Below, piece by piece: positions 62,821 to 64,000 of a DNA stretch of 64,000 nt. Origin of the DNA: Rhodovulum euryhalinum (lineage in GTDB: Bacteria > Pseudomonadota > Alphaproteobacteria > Rhodobacterales > Rhodobacteraceae); NCBI RefSeq assembly GCF_004342445.1, contig NZ_SLWW01000014.1, forward strand, positions 1-64,000, given 5' to 3'. The notes under the pieces are model-generated. The model was not told the origin of the DNA. It did no database searches and saw nothing but the letters and a program-made list of their open reading frames with translations. A program made the position numbers and the translations under genes. The first letter of the stretch is position 1, and each line of letters starts with the position of its first letter.

Positions 62821-64000
62821 CGGATCGCCTCCCGTGTCAGTGGCGTCGCGGCGAGAAGCGCGATCGCGATCAGTTTCAGGGCGCAGGGGACCAGCGCATA
62901 TAGAACCCCCAGCATCGCCAGCGCCTCGGGCGGGTTGTCGGCCCCGGCGGTGAACCCCGCGCGGTCAAGCAGCGGCAGCAGCGTCACCGCGGCAAAGGCC
63001 AGGGTGAATTTCGACACGAACGACCAAAGCCCGAAGGCCTGGCCCGCATTCGGCGCCACATGGGCCATGCGGCCCGCGAAGATCGCGGGCAACAGGGTCA
63101 TGTCGGCGCCCAGCGCCGCGCCCGAGGCGATGCAGATCAGGGCAAAGGGCAGGGTGTCCCCGGCCCCCAGGACCGCGGCATAGCCGAAGGCGAGGATCGA
63201 CAGCACCATGCCCGCGATCAGCATGCGCTTTTCCCCGAAGGCGCGCGCAGCCCGCCCCCAGGCCGGTGCCGAGGCTGCGGCTGACAGGAAGAACAGCAGC
63301 AAAAGCGGCCCCTCCCAGCCCGGTGCGGCAAGGCGGCTTTCGACGAAGAACAGGAACAGCGTCGAGGTGATCGCCACGGGCGCGGCGTTGACCAGGGCGA
63401 TCAGCAGCAGCCGCCGCGCGATCGGGTCGGCCAGCACCTCGCGAAAGCCGCTGTCCTCGGGCGCGATGGGCAGCCGCCATTCCCGGCGCATCGCAAGCGC
63501 GGCGACCAGCCCGAGCACGGCGAAACCAGCGGCGAACAGCGCAAAGGGCGCGTCCGAGGACATCAACAGCGTCGGCGCCACGGCCGCTGCACTGACGCCC
63601 AGAAGCGCCCCTGTCTCGCGCCAGGCGGCGATGCGCACATGCCCGCCGGGGCCAAGCCGCCCGGCACGGGCCACGCCCTGCGCGTAGAACGTGATGGTCA
63701 GAAAGCTGAACGCGGTGAACAGCCCCGTCAGGGTCAGTCCGAACCACAAGAGCGGCGCCACGGGCGGCGTCACGGCGAAAAGCGCAAGCATCGAGCCCGC
63801 CAGCAGAGCCACGCCCAGCGCCACCGCCAGCCCCCGCGCCCGGTGCAACCGTTCCGACAGCCAGCCAAGCACCGGGTCCTGCACCACGTCGAACAGCCTC
63901 AGTCCGAACAGCACCGCGCCCAGCGCGGCGAGGCTGACGCCGTATTCGTCGACGTAGAACTTGGGCGCGTGGATATAGATCGGCAGCCCCGCCGACGCCA
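62817..64000 (-). CDS. MFS/GPH-type transporter, truncated by the right edge
   Basis: About 394 codons are visible; the frame runs open through 64000, where residues such as GLPIYIHAPKFYVDEYGVSL precede the visible VLFGLRLFDVVQDPVLGWLS. This is the first-to-second helix part of sodium:sugar-symporter-like (GPH/MFS_2) carriers. Ten or so membrane segments follow. A GTG within the frame at 63914 is not the start; the true start lies beyond the window. It leads the DUF3833-SDR operon. Confidence 0.88.
   Translation of the reverse strand, partial: ASAGLPIYIHAPKFYVDEYGVSLAALGAVLFGLRLFDVVQDPVLGWLSERLHRARGLAVALGVALLAGSMLALFAVTPPVAPLLWFGLTLTGLFTAFSFLTITFYAQGVARAGRLGPGGHVRIAAWRETGALLGVSAAAVAPTLLMSSDAPFALFAAGFAVLGLVAALAMRREWRLPIAPEDSGFREVLADPIARRLLLIALVNAAPVAITSTLFLFFVESRLAAPGWEGPLLLLFFLSAAASAPAWGRAARAFGEKRMLIAGMVLSILAFGYAAVLGAGDTLPFALICIASGAALGADMTLLPAIFAGRMAHVAPNAGQAFGLWSFVSKFTLAFAAVTLLPLLDRAGFTAGADNPPEALAMLGVLYALVPCALKLIAIALLAATPLTREAIR

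Noticed and set aside
1-64000. CRISPR arrays, tRNA or rRNA genes, prophage or integron
   Set aside because: No regular short repeats, cloverleaf-like segments, rRNA tracts or phage structural genes were seen; the holin-like gene at 4630 belongs to a stress operon.

Overview
The window is high-GC alphaproteobacterial DNA. Gene content (nepR-ecfG-phyR general stress locus, serC-serA with a serC-type leader, CenR-like regulator, DUF3576, DUF3833, DUF3775, DUF2783 families, LptE after LeuS) points to the Rhodobacteraceae/Paracoccaceae. No rRNA, tRNA or CRISPR array was seen, and coding density is high. The family assignment comes from recognising protein families by eye, not from a search.

Layout. 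1-200: the end of an IS110-type insertion sequence running off the left edge. 218-5.8 kb: a compact general stress response (GSR) island: nepR-ecfG-histidine kinase on the minus strand, phyR divergent, and an entericidin, a DUF1328 membrane protein, a DUF883/holin pair and csbD. Six sites matching the EcfG promoter (GGAAC, 16-17 bp, CGTT) sit in front of these units, two of them interleaved head-to-head between nepR and phyR. 5.9-9.6 kb: an SLC13 transporter and a Sel1/peptidoglycan-binding-like exported protein. 9.8-14.8 kb: an aromatic amine dehydrogenase operon (aauBEDA plus two c-type cytochromes) with a divergent AraC regulator. 14.9-20.8 kb: DUF1643, a PPP-type phosphatase, serA, serC, divergent serB and the ribosome rescue factor arfB. 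20.8-21.0 kb: a short leader-like element upstream of arfB with an 18-nt match to the 16S rRNA 3' tail.

21.0-28.9 kb: queuosine-precursor transporter, an overlapping trio (MFS, mepA, phytase-like), a thioesterase, yggT, recQ and yaaA. 28.9-39.2 kb: a hybrid histidine kinase divergent from an alpha-2-macroglobulin/pbpC pair. 39.2-42.8 kb: thiolase, an FAD monooxygenase with DUF2783. 42.8-50.5 kb: Trm112-like, LON-domain, CnoX-type thioredoxin, xthA, a soluble chemotaxis-type transducer, a CenR-like regulator, ribA, an L,D-transpeptidase and YggS. 50.5-54.4 kb: TPR-sulfotransferase, porin, DUF3576 lipoprotein. 54.4-58.7 kb: leuS-lptE-holA. 58.9-64.0 kb: GST, HI0933-type flavoprotein, HNH protein, DUF3775 and an SDR/DUF3833/MFS operon cut by the right edge.

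Most striking: the element upstream of arfB, the interleaved EcfG promoters, an aau cluster without mauG/mauF, and a roughly 300-bp low-GC patch inside leuS covering the KMSKS loop.
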